Positions 1-11,673 of a stretch of 64,000 nt of DNA are shown one piece after another. How positions within the stretch are numbered: position 1 is the stretch's first letter; each line of letters begins with the position of its first letter. Origin of the DNA: Locusta migratoria (Eukaryota; Arthropoda; Insecta; Orthoptera; Acrididae); NCBI GenBank assembly GCA_026315105.1, contig CM048746.1, positions 640,949,398-641,013,397 on the forward strand, read 5' to 3'. Under the pieces are notes generated by a model that did no database searches, was not told where the DNA came from, and saw only the letters and a program-made list of their open reading frames with translations. A program made the translations under genes and the position numbers.

Positions 1-1487
1 TTCAATTCTTCTTGAAGCCGTGTGCAATACGCGCTTCTGAACCAGCTGACAGACTATGACAAGAGGTTCAAAACTTATTGTATTTCTTCTCACACAAACA
101 GCAAACTTTGTTACGCCATGAGATTTCCGGCAGGTTAGTTCTTTGCTTGCAGCGAAACCTATCGAAATTATTAAAATAAAATCTTAAAACCAACAAACAA
201 CCTTAATGTTCAAATCAATCTGTAACTGCCATGTCATCATTCAGATATAATTGGAAAGCTACTTCGAACTTAATGTGATACACATTCAACAGAATACAAT
301 TTTAGTTGAACACACAATCCTTTTTTCAAGCATCATAACTTGTTACTGTTCCAAGTCAATACATAGTTATTATACACTTGTTGTTTACCAATGTAAAAAT
401 TACTACTAAATATAGTAACTAACTGGAGGTCTATCCGAAACCAACCAATAATACAATTTTTATTGCAGTGCACAATCATATAGACTAGGACGACAATCCA
501 TTAGTAGATCGGTATCAGGAAAACCAGGCTTCATAATGCACTGTCCGTATAAGAAAAGACAGGTCCGACCACATCCGTGAGCAAGTCGAGGAAAGGCGAG
601 GCATTCCTCTACTCTGCTCAATCGCAGCGAATGTCTCCTGCTTGGGGCCGCAAGAGGTTTACGCGGAAGTAAACGGGGCACTCACAGCACGGCGAGCGCG
701 TATAAACAAAGTTTCTTACTCGACAACCTACTTCAGCTAAACCTTCCCAATGGTCAGTTTGCCTCAGACGTTTCAAAAATCATTCTTGTATTAGGTGTGC
801 CGGTAATGCGAAACTGCTAAATAAAAACTCAGGGTGTCATAACATCTGGCCATCTTTTTGTGGTAACTTGACACGCTTCCTTTATTAAGAAGCCTGAGAG
901 GTCAATATACGTATCCAACACTTTTTGTCCTAAAGGTTTTCTCAAAATTACTCTCTTTTCAACTACAAACACCCAAGACTCTAAATACCGACAGAAACAC
1001 GTTCATATTAATGATTTAGATTCGTTGCCGTTTCGCAGATCTGGCATCCGTTGCTACAGCGGAAAGCTTCTTTATAAAGAGACAAACGACTCCATTCACT
1101 TTATTCACACAATTTTTACGACTGTAGCTGTAAGAGGACCCTGCATTTCGCATTCATAATGCATCTCCGTCTGTGGACCATAGGCGAGGATGATCTCAGT
1201 CCTGGAATTTCATTCGCAAGGAGGGGTGCGAACTTTCTCTCAAGGACTCCAACGTCATTCAGTTTATACTGCATAATGTTTATGAATGATCAGAGTTGAT
1301 CGCGGGATGGGTTTCACCGATTTGGTTCAAACTCTGCGAGAAGAAGGAAGCAGACGAAACATTTCAAATTCCGAAAAATATCTCGCGCCATTTCGCCAAA
1401 GGGAAAGCGAATACGGTCGCATAAGTTTTCCACATAGAAATAGGTGTTATCTAAGCTGCTTATTGAGTCCCAATCTACGTCAAATGA

Positions 1488-1553
1488 GAGTAGCGTGGTG
1501 GACAAGGGCTTGTATTGCAAAATTTGAGGCCCAGTTTCGAGTCTCGGTATTTC
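1488..1553 (+). repeat. tRNA-like segment in module Y1
   Basis: A box-A-like piece (GTAGCGTGGTGGACAAGGGC) is followed about 30 bases later by a degenerate box B (CAGTTTCGAGTCTCGG). The same segment occurs at 11362-11430 and, best preserved, at 15286-15348, where box B reads AAGGTTCGATTCCCCGG. I see no acceptor stem that would make it a tRNA gene. It is more likely the head of an old tRNA-derived SINE fixed inside the composite repeat. Confidence 0.45.
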
Positions 1554-2087
1554 GTACAATCGTTTTCATTTTGTATTACCCCTCGCAATGTTAACCTTTT
1601 ATTTATGAAATTTAAATTTACATAAACATTTCAGTGTTCCACAAAAGTTGACGTCAAAAGGAGACTCAAAACACATTCAATCTCATGGCATCAGTTCAGT
1701 GCTCCTGTTTCCACCTCAATGATTAGATACATTTGGTATGCACAGAAAGAAATAGTGAAAAGTCATTTACTTTAAACCTTGAATCAAGTGTGTTTTGCGC
1801 CGAAGCATATTTCGGATAAAATTAATTCCTTAAAATTCTTTGATAAAGTTTGCATAGTGTGAAGTTTATGTTTCTTTGTCGATGTAATATAGCTTCGATA
1901 TATAAATAACTGCTACAACATTTGGAAATATTATTTTCATCTGAAACTTCATAGAATTATGAAAATTAAATGATTTAATAAGGTGTACTAATTAAATTAG
2001 TTGTAACGAAACCATATATATTAATTATGCGCTGAAAATTCATAATTAATAGTTAAAACTGCAAAGGCTACCATAAGAAAACTATTT

Positions 2088-2155
2088 CGGAAGGGGCGGG
2101 TTTCGAACCCGTGCTGTTTCGTTCAAAAGCTAAACGCTTAGCCACTAAGCACCAA
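2088..2155 (-). repeat. tRNA-like segment in module Z1
   Basis: Read on the minus strand this has a D-arm-like part (GTGGCTAAGCGTTTAGC) and a perfect T-arm (CGGGTTCGAAACCCG). A diverged copy lies at 15897-15965 in Z3. The acceptor stem does not close, so a functional tRNA gene is unlikely. It is probably a tRNA-derived SINE head carried within the repeat unit. Confidence 0.45.
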
Positions 2156-3057
2156 TGCTGATCCTCAAGATTAGCTGATAATGCGTCTATCTGTAGTTGG
2201 AAAATTTTTGACCAGCGTTTTCTCTTTTCCTATGGCCTACAGAGGGGAGATATTGAAGGAATTTAAAAGGTCCATATTCGTGTTTCTTCTTGCACAGTTT
2301 GGGCCAAGTAGGTGAGACCCATCCAGCGATCTCTATTACAGTCTTGGTATGTGCTTGTCAAGTTTTGAACCCACATAAAGGCAGCGTTTTTCAGTATCCA
2401 CTTATTTCAGCTAATAAATTGTGGCTACTATAATGTTTGATATTTATAAATGCATACGATATGCGCCCGATACCTACGTATAAGGAAATTATTTATGTAG
2501 ACACATGATAACAAAATTATCTGTCTGTGGAACAAATTTACGCTGTCACTGATAGGACTGCATTTTCTGTGGCAGTAATAATCTGCTCAGAACATCTGCA
2601 CCCAAATAGACTGTCTATTTCGTTCAGTCATCCAAAAGTTGACTTATAACTTATAAGTTATCATATGAACTGGCTGAGTGTAGAGTTAAATCTCTTCGAT
2701 ACTATATTTGCTTCTAAAATTGTCTCTGGGCAGAAATATTACGTATGTGAAATATACGGCTTGCAGCTTGTCTTCTCGTGCACTCGTGTAAATGAGTGGA
2801 TTTTTAAAATGCAAACCTGCTGCGAGTATCGGCTCGATCCTAGGACCTCGTTTTACGCATCTGCGCATTTACCACGGCACCACCAACATATACTGTAGCA
2901 TAGCCGTTTTTCGAACTTTTGCGGAAAAACAGGCCTACTACCTATTCAGAAGCGGCAGACCTTATCTGGAAACCACGCACCCTTTTGACGAAAAATCGTG
3001 ATTTTGTATTCTGCGTAATAACTGAAACCCACCGGTGTGTAATGCTGACCTACTACA

Positions 3058-3238
3058 TCAGTGTTCGTATCATTGTATTAATACGCTAACAAGAAACTAG
3101 GGGTACATATTTTTATATTAATCATACAAGAAGGCCAACGAAACATAAATATTTCGAAAGGTGGTTTCTCATACATGTTACGAATATAAAAAATATGTGT
3201 GCACTTAGCCATAGTGGTAAAAAGAAATTTTAAGATGA
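3058..3238. repeat. Fragment shared with 40795-40975
   Basis: This piece (landmarks AATACGCTAACA, ACAAGAAGGCCAA, ATGTGTGCA and TTAGCCAT) matches 40795-40975, where the same words occur in order without interruption. It is the left flank of the LINE insertion that follows. Copy Z3 lacks it: the text before 3058 is continued in Z3 by text that resumes here at about 6481, so 3058-6480 looks like a compound insertion into the Y-Z unit. Confidence 0.6.
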
Positions 3239-5888
3239 TACTCCAAAATGCGGGTAAACTACTATGACCAGCACAGCGATCGAATTATCATTGTCAAGAT
3301 ACATACGAAGCCAACACCGACAACAGTAGTACATGTTTATATGCCAACTAGCTCTGCCGATGATGAGGAGATCGAAGAAATATATGAGGAGCTAAAGGAA
3401 ATTATTCAATTAAGGGAGAGGAAAACTTAATTGTTAAGGGGAGACTGGAATTCGGTAGTAGGACAAGGAAGGGAAGGGAAGATAGTGGGTGAATATGGTC
3501 TGGGCAAAGGGAATGAAAGAGGAAGCCGCCTGGTAGAATTTTGCACGGAACATAATTTAGTTATAACAAACACCTGGTTTAAGAATCACAAAAGAAGGTT
3601 GTATACGTGGAAGAGACCAGGAGACACCGGGAGATACCAGATAGATTTTATAATGGTAAGACATAGATTTCGGAACCAGGTTTTGAAGTGTAGAACATAC
3701 CCAGGGGCAGACATAGACTCTGACCATAACTTGTTGATTATGAACTGTAGGCTGAAACTGAAGAAACTACAGAAAGGTAGGAAAATAAGGAGATGGGACC
3801 TAGATAAATTGAAGGAACCCGAAGTTCTTAAGAATTTCAGAGGGAGCTTCAGGCAACAATTGATAGAAACAGGGGAAAATAAAACAGTTGAGGAGGAATG
3901 GGTAAAATTGAGAGATGAAATAGTGAAGGCAGCAGAGGAAAAAATAGGTAGGAAGGCAAGACCTACAAAGAATCCTTTGATATCACAGGAGATACTAAAT
4001 TTAATCGATAAAAGGAGAAAGTATAAAAATGCAGTAAATGAAACAGGCAAAATGGAGTACAGACGACTAAGAAATGAGATTGTCAGGATGTGCAAAATGG
4101 CTAAGCAGGAGTGGCTAGAAGGCAAATACAAGGATGTAGAAGAATGTATAAATAGGGGAAAAATAGATACAGCCTACCGGAAAATAAAAGAAACATTTGG
4201 CGATAAGAAAAACAGCTCTATGAATATCAAGGACACTGATGGAAAACCAGTTCTCAGCAAAGAAGGGAAAGCTGAAAGGTGGAAAGAGTATATAGAGAGG
4301 CTCTACAAAGTAAATGAACTTCGAGACATTATTGTAGGGAGGGAAGATGATGTAGATGATGATGAAATAGGAGATACTATACTGAGAGATGAATTTGACA
4401 GAGCACTGAAAGATCTAAGTCGAAACAAGGCCCCTGGAGTAGATGATATCCCGTCAGAGCTACTGAAGTCTCTGGGAGAACCAGCCATGACAAAATTGTT
4501 TCACATGGTGTGTAAGATGTATGAGACAGGTGAAGTACCCTCAGACTTTAAGAAAAATGTTATAATCCCCATTCCAAAGAAAGCAGGTGCAGACAGTTGT
4601 GAAAACTACAGAACCATCAGTTTAATAAGTCATGGTTGCAAAATATTAACACGAATTATATACAGAAGGATGGAAAAGCTGGTAGAAGCCGACCTCGGGG
4701 AAGATCAGTTTGGGTTCAGGAGAAATGTAGGAACACGGGAGGCAATACTCACTTTACGGCTTATCCTAGAAGATAGATTAAGAAAAGGCAAACCAACATT
4801 TCTAGCTTTTGTAGATTTGGAGAAGGCTTTTGACAATGTTGATTGGAATAAACTCTTTAAAGTTCTGAAGCAAGCAGGAGTAAAATATAGGGAGCGTAAG
4901 GTTATTTACAACTTTGTACAAAAACCAGACAGCGGTTGTCAGAGTTGCAGCGCATGAAAGGGATGCAGTGGTTGGAAAGGGAGTAAGACAGGGTTGTAGC
5001 CTTTCCCCACAGTTGTTCAATTTGTACATTGAGCAAGCTATAAAGGAAAGCAAGGAGAAATTTGGAGAAGGAATTAAAGTTCAGGGTGAAGAATTAAAAA
5101 CATTGCGTTTTGCCGACGACATAGTAATTCTGTCAGATACAGCAAAGGACCTGGAAGAGCAATTGAACGGAATGGACAGTGTGCTGAAAGGTGCATATAA
5201 GATGAATATTAACAAGAGCAAAACTAGGGTAATGGAGTGCAGTGTAAGGAAATCAGGTGATGCTGAAGGAATTAGATTAGGTAACGAAACAATAAAGGAG
5301 GTAGAGGAGTTTTGTTACTTGGGCAGTAAAATAACAAATGATGGTCGCAGTACAGATAATATAAAATACAGAATGGCAATGGGTAGAAAGGCGTTTTTGA
5401 AAAAGAGAAATTTGTTAACATCGAATATTGATTTAAGCCTAAGGCATTTGTATGGAGGGTTGCCTTGTATGGGAGTGAAACATGGACGATAAGCAGTGTG
5501 GACAGAAAGAGGATAGAGGCTTTTTAAATGTGGTGCTACAGAAGAATGCTGAAGATTAGGTGGGTGGATCGCGTAACTAATGAGGAGGTACTGAACCGAA
5601 TTGGGGAGAAAAGAAATTTCTGGCATACCTTGACTAAAAGGAGGGATAGATTGGTAGGACACATTCTTAGACATCAAGGAATTGTGAATTTAGCGTTGGA
5701 GGGAAGTGTGTGGGGTAAAAATCGCAGAGGGAGACCAAGAGACGCGTATAGTAAGCAGATTCAAGTGGATGTGGGTTGTCGTTCTTATGAGAAGATGAAA
5801 AGGCTTGCTCAGGATAGAGTAGGGTGGAGAGCTGCATCAAACCAGTCTCTGGACTGAAGACCACTATTAATATTAATTACTCCAAAAT
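3239..5888 (+). mobile_element. 5'-truncated RTE/BovB-like LINE with 11-bp TSD
   Basis: The element runs from 3250 to 5877 and is flanked by an exact 11-bp duplication, TACTCCAAAAT (3239-3249 and 5878-5888). The 5' end is missing: the first bases correspond to the middle of the endonuclease domain. The 3' end is short and closes with CTGAAGACCACTATTAATATT after the stop codon, as in the other copies here (38091-38957 and about 48530-49785). Compact 3' ends and a C-terminus with a DRxGWRA motif are typical of the RTE/BovB group; that family assignment is from memory. Most damage is post-insertional indels. Confidence 0.9.
3250..5857 (+). pseudogene. LINE endonuclease-reverse transcriptase relic
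   Basis: The reading frame is spread over four pieces (3248-3430, 3431-4957, 4914-5492, 5528-5857). The endonuclease part shows GDWNSVVGQGREG, a TWKRPGDTGRYQIDFI stretch and the SDHN motif of APE-type nucleases (residues about 90-100 of the second piece). The reverse transcriptase shows FGFRRN, FVDLEKAFDNVDW (palm motif A), VRQGCSLSPQLFN and FADDIVIL (catalytic YADD-type motif). The C-terminal piece has WCYRRMLKIRWVDRV, GHILRHQGI and DRVGWRAAS. A stop at 3430, a frameshift near 4930 and a roughly 14-bp deletion near 5440 (compare 38516) break it, so no active enzyme is expected. Confidence 0.9.
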
Positions 5889-6480
5889 CTCCATTAGTTT
5901 TGCCACTCTATTGTAACTCGTTGTTGGTGGCTTATTCATACAGGTGAAGTGTGCTCAGTCAGTTTGCGCTTGGAAGTCTACTTTTAGGATCCCCGGTTCG
6001 ATTCACACAACCCCCATTTATTTTAATTCTTCGTAATATTCAATTCTTAACATTTAAATATAGTTTTTAAATATAATTAAACAAATCCGTATATGAATGT
6101 AGTATTATAATAAGTTACAAGGACAAACATTTGAATACGTCGGGATTCTATTAAGAAATCCAGTTTTCACACATGGTCAGCTATACGTTGCAGCAAGTTG
6201 AGTTCGATCCTTCTATGGTTTGAAATTTTATATTTGTGAACATAGAGGACAACGACAACGGAAAATGTTTTACAATGCTAAATTGTGAAATAAAGCAATT
6301 AATTCACTTATTTGTTTCTTTAATTCTCTCATGTTTTCTCTTTGCCCTTTCTTTCACCTATTCTCATAGCATTCCCATAAAACCTATAAATTTGCAGTAC
6401 TCAATAAATTCCAATTACCTTTTTTTTTCATTTTCATGATTTTGCAAACACAACTGGTCGAATTTCGACCACAGCCAGTA
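5889..6480. other. Right flank of LINE; no gene seen
   Basis: No coding feature was recognised. A tRNA-like stretch (about 5945-6012) carries a degenerate box A and CCGGTTCGATTC. At 6448-6490 a short palindrome (TGGTCGAATTTCGACCA) with its flanks recurs in diverged form at about 41848-41895. The segment is AT-rich and belongs to the compound insertion 3058-6480. Confidence 0.4.
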
Positions 6481-7017
6481 CTAGTCAGAATAAATGGCGT
6501 CGGTTTCTAAATCCGAGAGATAAGCGTTCGAATCTGTATTTTTAATTTGTCTCCATATTTTTACGCAGTAAGGCTCTTCCTACGATCAAGAAACACCAAA
6601 AGTTTACTCTTAAGCTCGAGATTTTACAAGTTACTATACCTCCTTGGGTTCGCAATTTGCAGTATCAAATTAATCTTGAAAAGTAATACAGTTCTCTCAT
6701 TGAAAAAATTCACAATAATAAATGTAATCATAGATTAGAACGTTAAAACATACTGCATACGGTTTAAAAGAAAAATAGTAAAAATTTTCTTCATCTAGTT
6801 GGTGAAATTTTGTTTCTATTCTACTGAACCACGGTTTTTCTCAAACTGTGACTCGTTTCCTTTCTTGCCTATGGTAGCCAAACGGTGTGTGCTATGGGTA
6901 GTATTCCTATTCCGTCACATACTAAATCAGTAAAAATAAATTAACGTCTTCTGCTAATGTTGCTCAGAATCACGTTTAGCCGCTTTTTGCTTCCGCAACG
7001 ATTTTGTTTCTAATTAT

Positions 7018-7070
7018 ATTGGTGTTGTGTCTGTTATTTCGGACATGTCAGAAATATCAGACACCACACC
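7018..7070. repeat. Palindrome in X1 (TTTCGGACATGTC)
   Basis: A hairpin-forming palindrome with arms of roughly 23 bases: TGGTGTTGTGTCTGTTATTT on the left and AATATCAGACACCACACCA on the right, centred on CGGACATGTC. Equivalent hairpins lie at 9728-9782 and 12690-12746. They diverge in sequence but keep the inverted symmetry. Confidence 0.75.
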
Positions 7071-7231
7071 ATTTTAATAATCATTTACACGCGAAGAGGG
7101 CGTTTGCTTCCATCACTTCAGTAAAGATGCGGTCATACGATCGACCTCGCACGGGAATCCGTACCGGTGAGAGTAATAGGGCATGGAAGATAGGGGAGCT
7201 ACAGTCATAGCTTGCGATTTATGAAAGTTTA

Positions 7232-7325
7232 ATACAGACGCTGCGCTAGCAAGGGTAGGCAAGTGGTTAAGGCGAATTCTGCCGTGAAGCCGGGTACACG
7301 GGGTCGATTTCCGGCCCGGCGCACA
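7232..7325 (+). repeat. tRNA-like segment in X1
   Basis: GTGGTTAAGGCGAA resembles box A and GGGTCGATTTCCGGCC resembles box B. The equivalent in X3 (12478-12560) is on the other strand, as expected for the inversion, with a cleaner GGGTTCGATTCCCG. The acceptor arms do not pair as in a real tRNA. It is probably a SINE-derived head. Confidence 0.45.
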
Positions 7326-7744
7326 ATTTCACTTGTCGCTATTGTTTAATTTCAATGCCTTTAATGCAGTCACTGTCAATCCTTTCCTTCGTAATACTCC
7401 TTCCTGCAACTCCTACATAAATGTTTGTGAATTCTGTTTCTTTTTTCTGTGGGCCTCCTCCCCTTCTAGCCTGAACTTCGCTCTCAAATTATGCCTTTAT
7501 CGGTGCGCTTCTATTTTGTATTGAAACTTTTTGCAGATGTTTTAAAAACCAATTCTGCACAACCCTGTGTTATTAGATATTGATTGAATTTAGAAAATGA
7601 GTACTGCATCTCTCAGTAAAATAAATATTACGAATCTGATAAAAATTAGTTCGTGCGTCCAGATAAACTTACACCTTTTCTTTAAAAAAAAAGTAAATAA
7701 CTCTTCTTTACAATAAATATATTCTCTGACTGGTCAAAAAATGA

Positions 7745-8440
7745 AGAAAACACCAAGCAATCTCTACTAATTCTGCTCAATATCGCGTAAAGCCGCCTTC
7801 CGCTTCAACAATGGTTCGAAGTCTGTACGGAAGTGGAACCCATGTAACATGGACATTCAAGTAACTTTTCCCAAGCGTCTTGAATCGCATCAGAAAGCTA
7901 GCTGCTACTGGACGGTGAATGTGCTTTTCCTTTTATTATTCTCACAATTTTTGCTGCAGTAAAAGCAAGTAGGGCTTCTCTGTGGGAAGCAGACATTGTA
8001 TCTTTCACCGAACGTTTTTCGCTCTCAGTCCACCTTCCTAATAGCAGCAATCAAAGACTGCTGGAAGTGTTACGCGTTAAGATATGGATGGTTTTCACTG
8101 AAAAGACATATCTGCCAATCCTGAGCTGTCGCTGTTTTGCGGCGAACACAAGACTGAGACCGTTCGTTCAATTTACCATCCTCCATCTCTTTGATCCACC
8201 TGGAAACTGTTCACCTATGAACTCCCATAGCCATTCGAAAATCCTTCTTCATGTACTGCTACTATAGCACCCTTCTCTGCCTTAGTCAAGCGAGACATTT
8301 GGTGAGTACAGAAACACGTTGCGTTTAATACCTGCTGCAAAAACGCTGCTGGCAGGGAACAGACTGCGTCAGCATTCGGGCACTCGTTTTGCCCACTCCA
8401 CGGCTGCAGACGTAACACTGATTAGTGAAGCACGTAACAT
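7745..8440 (-). pseudogene. Tc1-like transposase relic, internally deleted
   Basis: Minus-strand translation gives an N-terminal helix-turn-helix half with MSRLTKAEKGAIVAVHEEGF, followed by TVSRWIKEMEDGKLNERSQ. After a deletion come the typical C-terminal words VTWVPLPYRLRTIVEAEGGF and TRY-stop (about 7790-7865). The whole catalytic centre between them is missing and in-frame stops are present. This is what is left of a Tc1-type transposase. A related C-terminal relic on the plus strand lies at 8810-8880, and a shorter one at 11515-11668. Confidence 0.65.
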
Positions 8441-8581
8441 GAAAATACAATCCGTAATTTTGCTTATGAGATAGTGGTTCGTCTCGTTATATGTGGGCAC
8501 AAATGGCCAGAATAATAAGAGAAACGAGACATTCACCGTATCATCGCCACCAGCTTTCTGATACCATTCACAAATTATTCA

Positions 8582-8764
8582 AAAGTCTGTAGAGCTTTTG
8601 GGACTTAACTATGGGGTCAGCAGTCCCTAAACTTACAAACTACTTATGAACTAGCTGATACTAAAGACAGCACAAACATCCATGCCCGAGGAGGGATTCG
8701 ATCCCCCAACGCGGAACGGCTTCGCACATTGCAGCAGAGCGCCTCAATACGCTCGGCCGCGGCC
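8582..8764 (-). mobile_element. tRNA-derived SINE, family A
   Basis: Read on the minus strand: an altered head, then box B GGGATCGAATCCC-like, GGCATGGATGTTTGTGC, and the shared body GTAAGTTTAGGGACTG. The head is damaged compared with other copies (GCCGCGG fused to CGAGCG), and I saw no clear target duplication. It lies between the two Tc1 C-terminal relics. Confidence 0.75.
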
Positions 8765-8809
8765 TGACACCAGTCAAGATTATTGTAACGTGCCACGTGA
8801 ATATCCACG

Positions 8810-8905
8810 TTTCTTGGGTAGAGTTGTGGGTCCACCTCCTGAAAGCCGTCTTTCAGGCAGAGGGTAGCTATGCACGATATTGAGCAGTATTAGTGGAGGT
8901 TTGTT
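8810..8905 (+). pseudogene. Tc1-like transposase C-terminal relic (plus strand)
   Basis: A plus-strand frame reads NIHVSWVELWVHLLKAVFQA followed by EGSYARY and a stop, aligning with the minus-strand C-terminus VHVTWVPLPYRLRTIVEAEG GFTRY at 7790-7865. The bases after the stop (GATATTGAGCAGTATTAGTG) also match the 7765-7790 end in inverted form. The relic is therefore present at both ends of 7745-8905 in opposite orientation. Confidence 0.55.
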
Positions 8906-8922
8906 GTTGTATTCTTCGTTTT

Positions 8923-9139
8923 CAAACAAAAACAAAAATAAAAAATGTTTGTTAAGCTTATGGGACTTAATTACATAATTGCGGGATTGTCAGTCCCTAA
9001 ATTTACAAACTACTTATAAAATAACTTACACTAACGTCAGCACAAATATTCATGCCCGAGGGGGATTCGAACCGCCGACGGGCAACGGCTTCCCACATCA
9101 GAGCATAGCACCCCAATATGCTCGGTCACTCCGCCACGG
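8923..9139 (-). mobile_element. SINE family A with 10-bp TSD
   Basis: A minus-strand SINE with the body AGTCCCATAAGCTTAACAAAC and an A-rich tail (CAAAAATAAAAA on the plus strand at about 8930). The duplication TCTTCGTTTT is exact at 8913-8922 and 9140-9149. Box B reads CGGTTCGAATCCC. It interrupts the junction between the Tc1 relic and module X2. Confidence 0.85.
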
Positions 9140-9149
9140 TCTTCGTTTT

Positions 9150-10200
9150 TTAACCAGCCTAATGATATATTTCCTGTAAGAAAGTGTTATTTACTTTTAT
9201 TTTAAGGAAAAGGTGTACGTTTATCAGGACGCAGAAACTAATTTTCATTAGGAACCGTATGATTTATTTTTCCGAGAACAGTTGTACTTATTTTATAAAT
9301 TCATCAATCTCTAAAAAATGGTTGTGCAGAATAGTTTTTAAAATATTTGCAAAATATTTTAAAGCACGGTAGAAGCTCGCCGATGAGGGCGTAATTTGAG
9401 AGCAAAGTTCAGGCTAGAAAGGGAGATAAACAGACCCACAGAAAAAGCAACAAGTATTTGCAAATATTTATGAAGGGGTGAAGGAAGAAGGATTAGGAAG
9501 GAAAGAATCAGGGCGTTGAAACTAAACAATGTGTGCCGGGCCATGAATCGAATGCATGTCTCCTCCTCCTTCAAGCAGACGTCTCCATAAACACTTTCCT
9601 ACACGAGGTCGCCCCCCTCCCTCGTCCGTGTCAAACTTCCAGAAGTCGCACGCCATGGTTGTAGCGCCCATATCGCCTATGCTCTCTTACACGCACCATC
9701 TTCGCGTGTAAATACGTATTATATTCGTGTGGTGTGCGATATTTCGGACATGCCCGAAATAACTGACACCACACCAATACGATAAGAAACAAGAATAAGC
9801 AACAGGCTACGAATCGTTGCGGAAGCATTAGGCAGCTTTACCTGATTCTGAACAAAATTAGCAGAAGACGTTCATTCATTTATGATGGTTTTAGTAGAGG
9901 TGTGGTGTAAGAGTGCTACTCATGAGATCCACCGTTTGTTTACCGTAGGAAAAAAAGCAAACGTGTCAGTTTGAGTAACACAAAGGATCAGTAGAATAGA
10001 AACACGATTTATCCAACGAAATGGAATGATTTCTACTTTATTTCTTTTAAAGCGCACGCGGCATGTTTCAACGTTCTAATCTATGATTTCATTTTATTAT
10101 TTGGATTTTTTTTCATTTAGAGAGAACAGCATTACGTTTCAAGATTAATTTAGAGAATAAATAAGTTAACATATTGTGAAGAATTAAAGTACAGAAGACG
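9150..10200 (+). repeat. Composite repeat, module X2
   Basis: Direct copy of 12050-13110 (X3) and inverted copy of X1. Landmarks are TTACTTTTATTTTAAGG at the start, the palindrome at 9728-9782, TCGTTGCGGAAGCA, and AACGTTCTAATCTATGATTT near the end. Open frames (9184-9372, 9359-9574, 9631-9828) are not maintained in X3. The spacing X2-X3 of about 2.9 kb matches that of Y2-Y3. Confidence 0.75.
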
Positions 10201-11515
10201 AAGGAAGTATTAAAAAACATTGTGGTTCAAGCAATTTCTTCTTGAAAGGTGATTAAGATCAAATAAAAAAATAAAATGAAACCCTTTATCATAACTATTG
10301 TTGATGGTAAGCAGCCATAAATGATGTGATATTTTTTCTTTCAGGTCAGAGGTATGAGTATTTTTTTTTTTTTTTACTTGAAGTAGGTTGCAATAATCCC
10401 GGTATATCGATAGTATACACGGTAATCGTCACCAACTTTGCTCGTGGTGTAATGGAACTTATACGGCATTTTCAAATTAAATTTGAAGTCTTGTCCAATA
10501 CGCACTTCTGAACCAGATGACAGATACAGAGACTATGACAAGAGGTTCGAAACTTTTATATTTTTTGTTCATACAACAGAATACTTTGTTTCACGATTAG
10601 ATATCCTTCAAGTTAGTTCTTTCCTTGCAGCTAAAAACTATTCAAATTACTACAGCTAAATCTTAGCAACTGTTATTCAGTTGGTCTCAGAAGTTTCATA
10701 AATGATTTTTGTGTTAGGTGTGCTAGTAATATGAACTGTTCATTAATAAATCGGAGTGACAAAAACATGACTCCCTTTTTGTGGTAACTTGACACGCTTC
10801 ATTTATTTTTATTTATCTTTTTTAAAGAAAAAAACTGTTCTGGTTTCAATACAGTCAGAGGAAATAAACCAGCGATTGATAGTAGAATGAACACCTTCAA
10901 TATACCAAGTCTTTGCATGTGGGTGTTTAGAATCCTGAGTGGTCTATATACTTCTCCTTCACTTTTTGTCGTACATCAACATTCTTCCCTAATTACTACG
11001 ACTGTCGCTATAAGAGGACCCTGAATTTCAGCATACATAACGCGTCTCAGTCCGTAGACCATGTTCCCACGCTTGGAATTTTCACTCTCAAGGATGGATG
11101 GGAACTTTCCCTCAACGGTTCGACCTCATTGAGTTACACTGTATAATGTTTATGACTGACCAGAGTAGATCGCGAGATAGATGGGTTTCACCGATTTTTT
11201 ATTATCAAACCCTGCGACAAGAAGGAAGTAGATGAACCTTTCAGATTCCCAAAATATTTCGCCCAGTTGGCCAAAGCGAAAGGGAATAGGGCCCCGAAAA
11301 TTTCTCACATAGAAATAGGTGCTATATATGCTGTTTACTGTGTCGCGGCCTTCGACGAGTGTGAATAACGTAGTGGACAAGCGCTTGGATTGCCAATTTA
11401 GAGGCCCAGGTTTTTATTCCCGGTACTCATTCGATTGTTGTTCATTTTACATTACCCCTCGCAATGTTAACCATTTAATTATGAAATTTAAATTTACATA
11501 AACAGTTCAATTTTC
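10200..11515 (+). repeat. Composite repeat, module Y2
   Basis: Begins with the AAGCAGCCATAAA words also found at 13245, continues through GAACCAGATGACAGATACAG (10510; 13470 and 45 in the other copies) and ends with TTTAAATTTACATAAAC. It lacks the part of Y corresponding to 230-700. Where Y1 and Y3 run on into Z, Y2 breaks at about 11515 into a Tc1-like relic. No conserved coding sequence. Confidence 0.75.
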
Positions 11516-11668
11516 ACCAAAGTTGCCGCTATCAGCCTCAACGACGGCTCGAAGCCTGCTGCTAACAGCAGGGATCAAAGCCTGCTGAATCTGTCGTGCG
11601 TTGAGGAATGGATGGTTTACACTGAAATATACGTGATATGCGGGATGTTGAACAGTATTAGTAGAGTT
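11515..11668. mobile_element. Short Tc1-like relic (MITE-like)
   Basis: The plus-strand words CGACGGCTCGAAGCCTGC, GGGATCAAAGCCTGCTGAA, GAATGGATGGTTTACACTG and GAACAGTATTAGTAGAG correspond, in order, to parts of 7800-8100 and 8880-8900. It is a heavily deleted derivative of the same Tc1-like relic and marks the repeat-unit boundary. No frame remains. Confidence 0.5.
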
Positions 11669-11673
11669 TCTTG

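Larger units (their letters stand above)
1..3057 (+). repeat. Composite repeat, modules Y1-Z1
   Basis: This stretch is a diverged direct copy of 13430-16905 (Y3-Z3), and its first 1.6 kb also matches 10460-11515 (Y2). Shared landmarks in the same order include TCTGAACCAGCTGACAG near the start, the segment around ATCGCAGCGAATGTCTC (about 620 and 14280), ATTAATGATTTAGATTCGTTG (about 1010 and 14810) and TATGAAATTTAAATTTAC (about 1605, 11480 and 15405). No protein-coding potential that survives between copies was seen; open frames here (for example 1286-1594) are not conserved. It is probably a dispersed or segmentally duplicated non-coding repeat. The left edge lies outside the window. Confidence 0.75.
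6481..7715 (-). repeat. Composite repeat, module X1 (inverted)
   Basis: From about 6670 to 7715 this is the inverted counterpart of 9150-10200 (X2) and 12050-13110 (X3); words such as ATAGATTAGAACGTT here appear as AACGTTCTAATCTATGATT in the others. The first part (6481-6680) instead matches 16905-17060 directly. The open frames at 6547, 7004 and 7333 are not conserved in X2 or X3. The unit includes a hairpin (7018-7070) and a tRNA-like segment (7232-7325). Confidence 0.7.

Noticed and set aside
3586..4131. 181-codon minus-strand open frame
   Set aside because: It is the antisense shadow of the LINE endonuclease/RT frame, and its composition (L, F, S rich) matches reverse-strand translation of a purine-rich gene.
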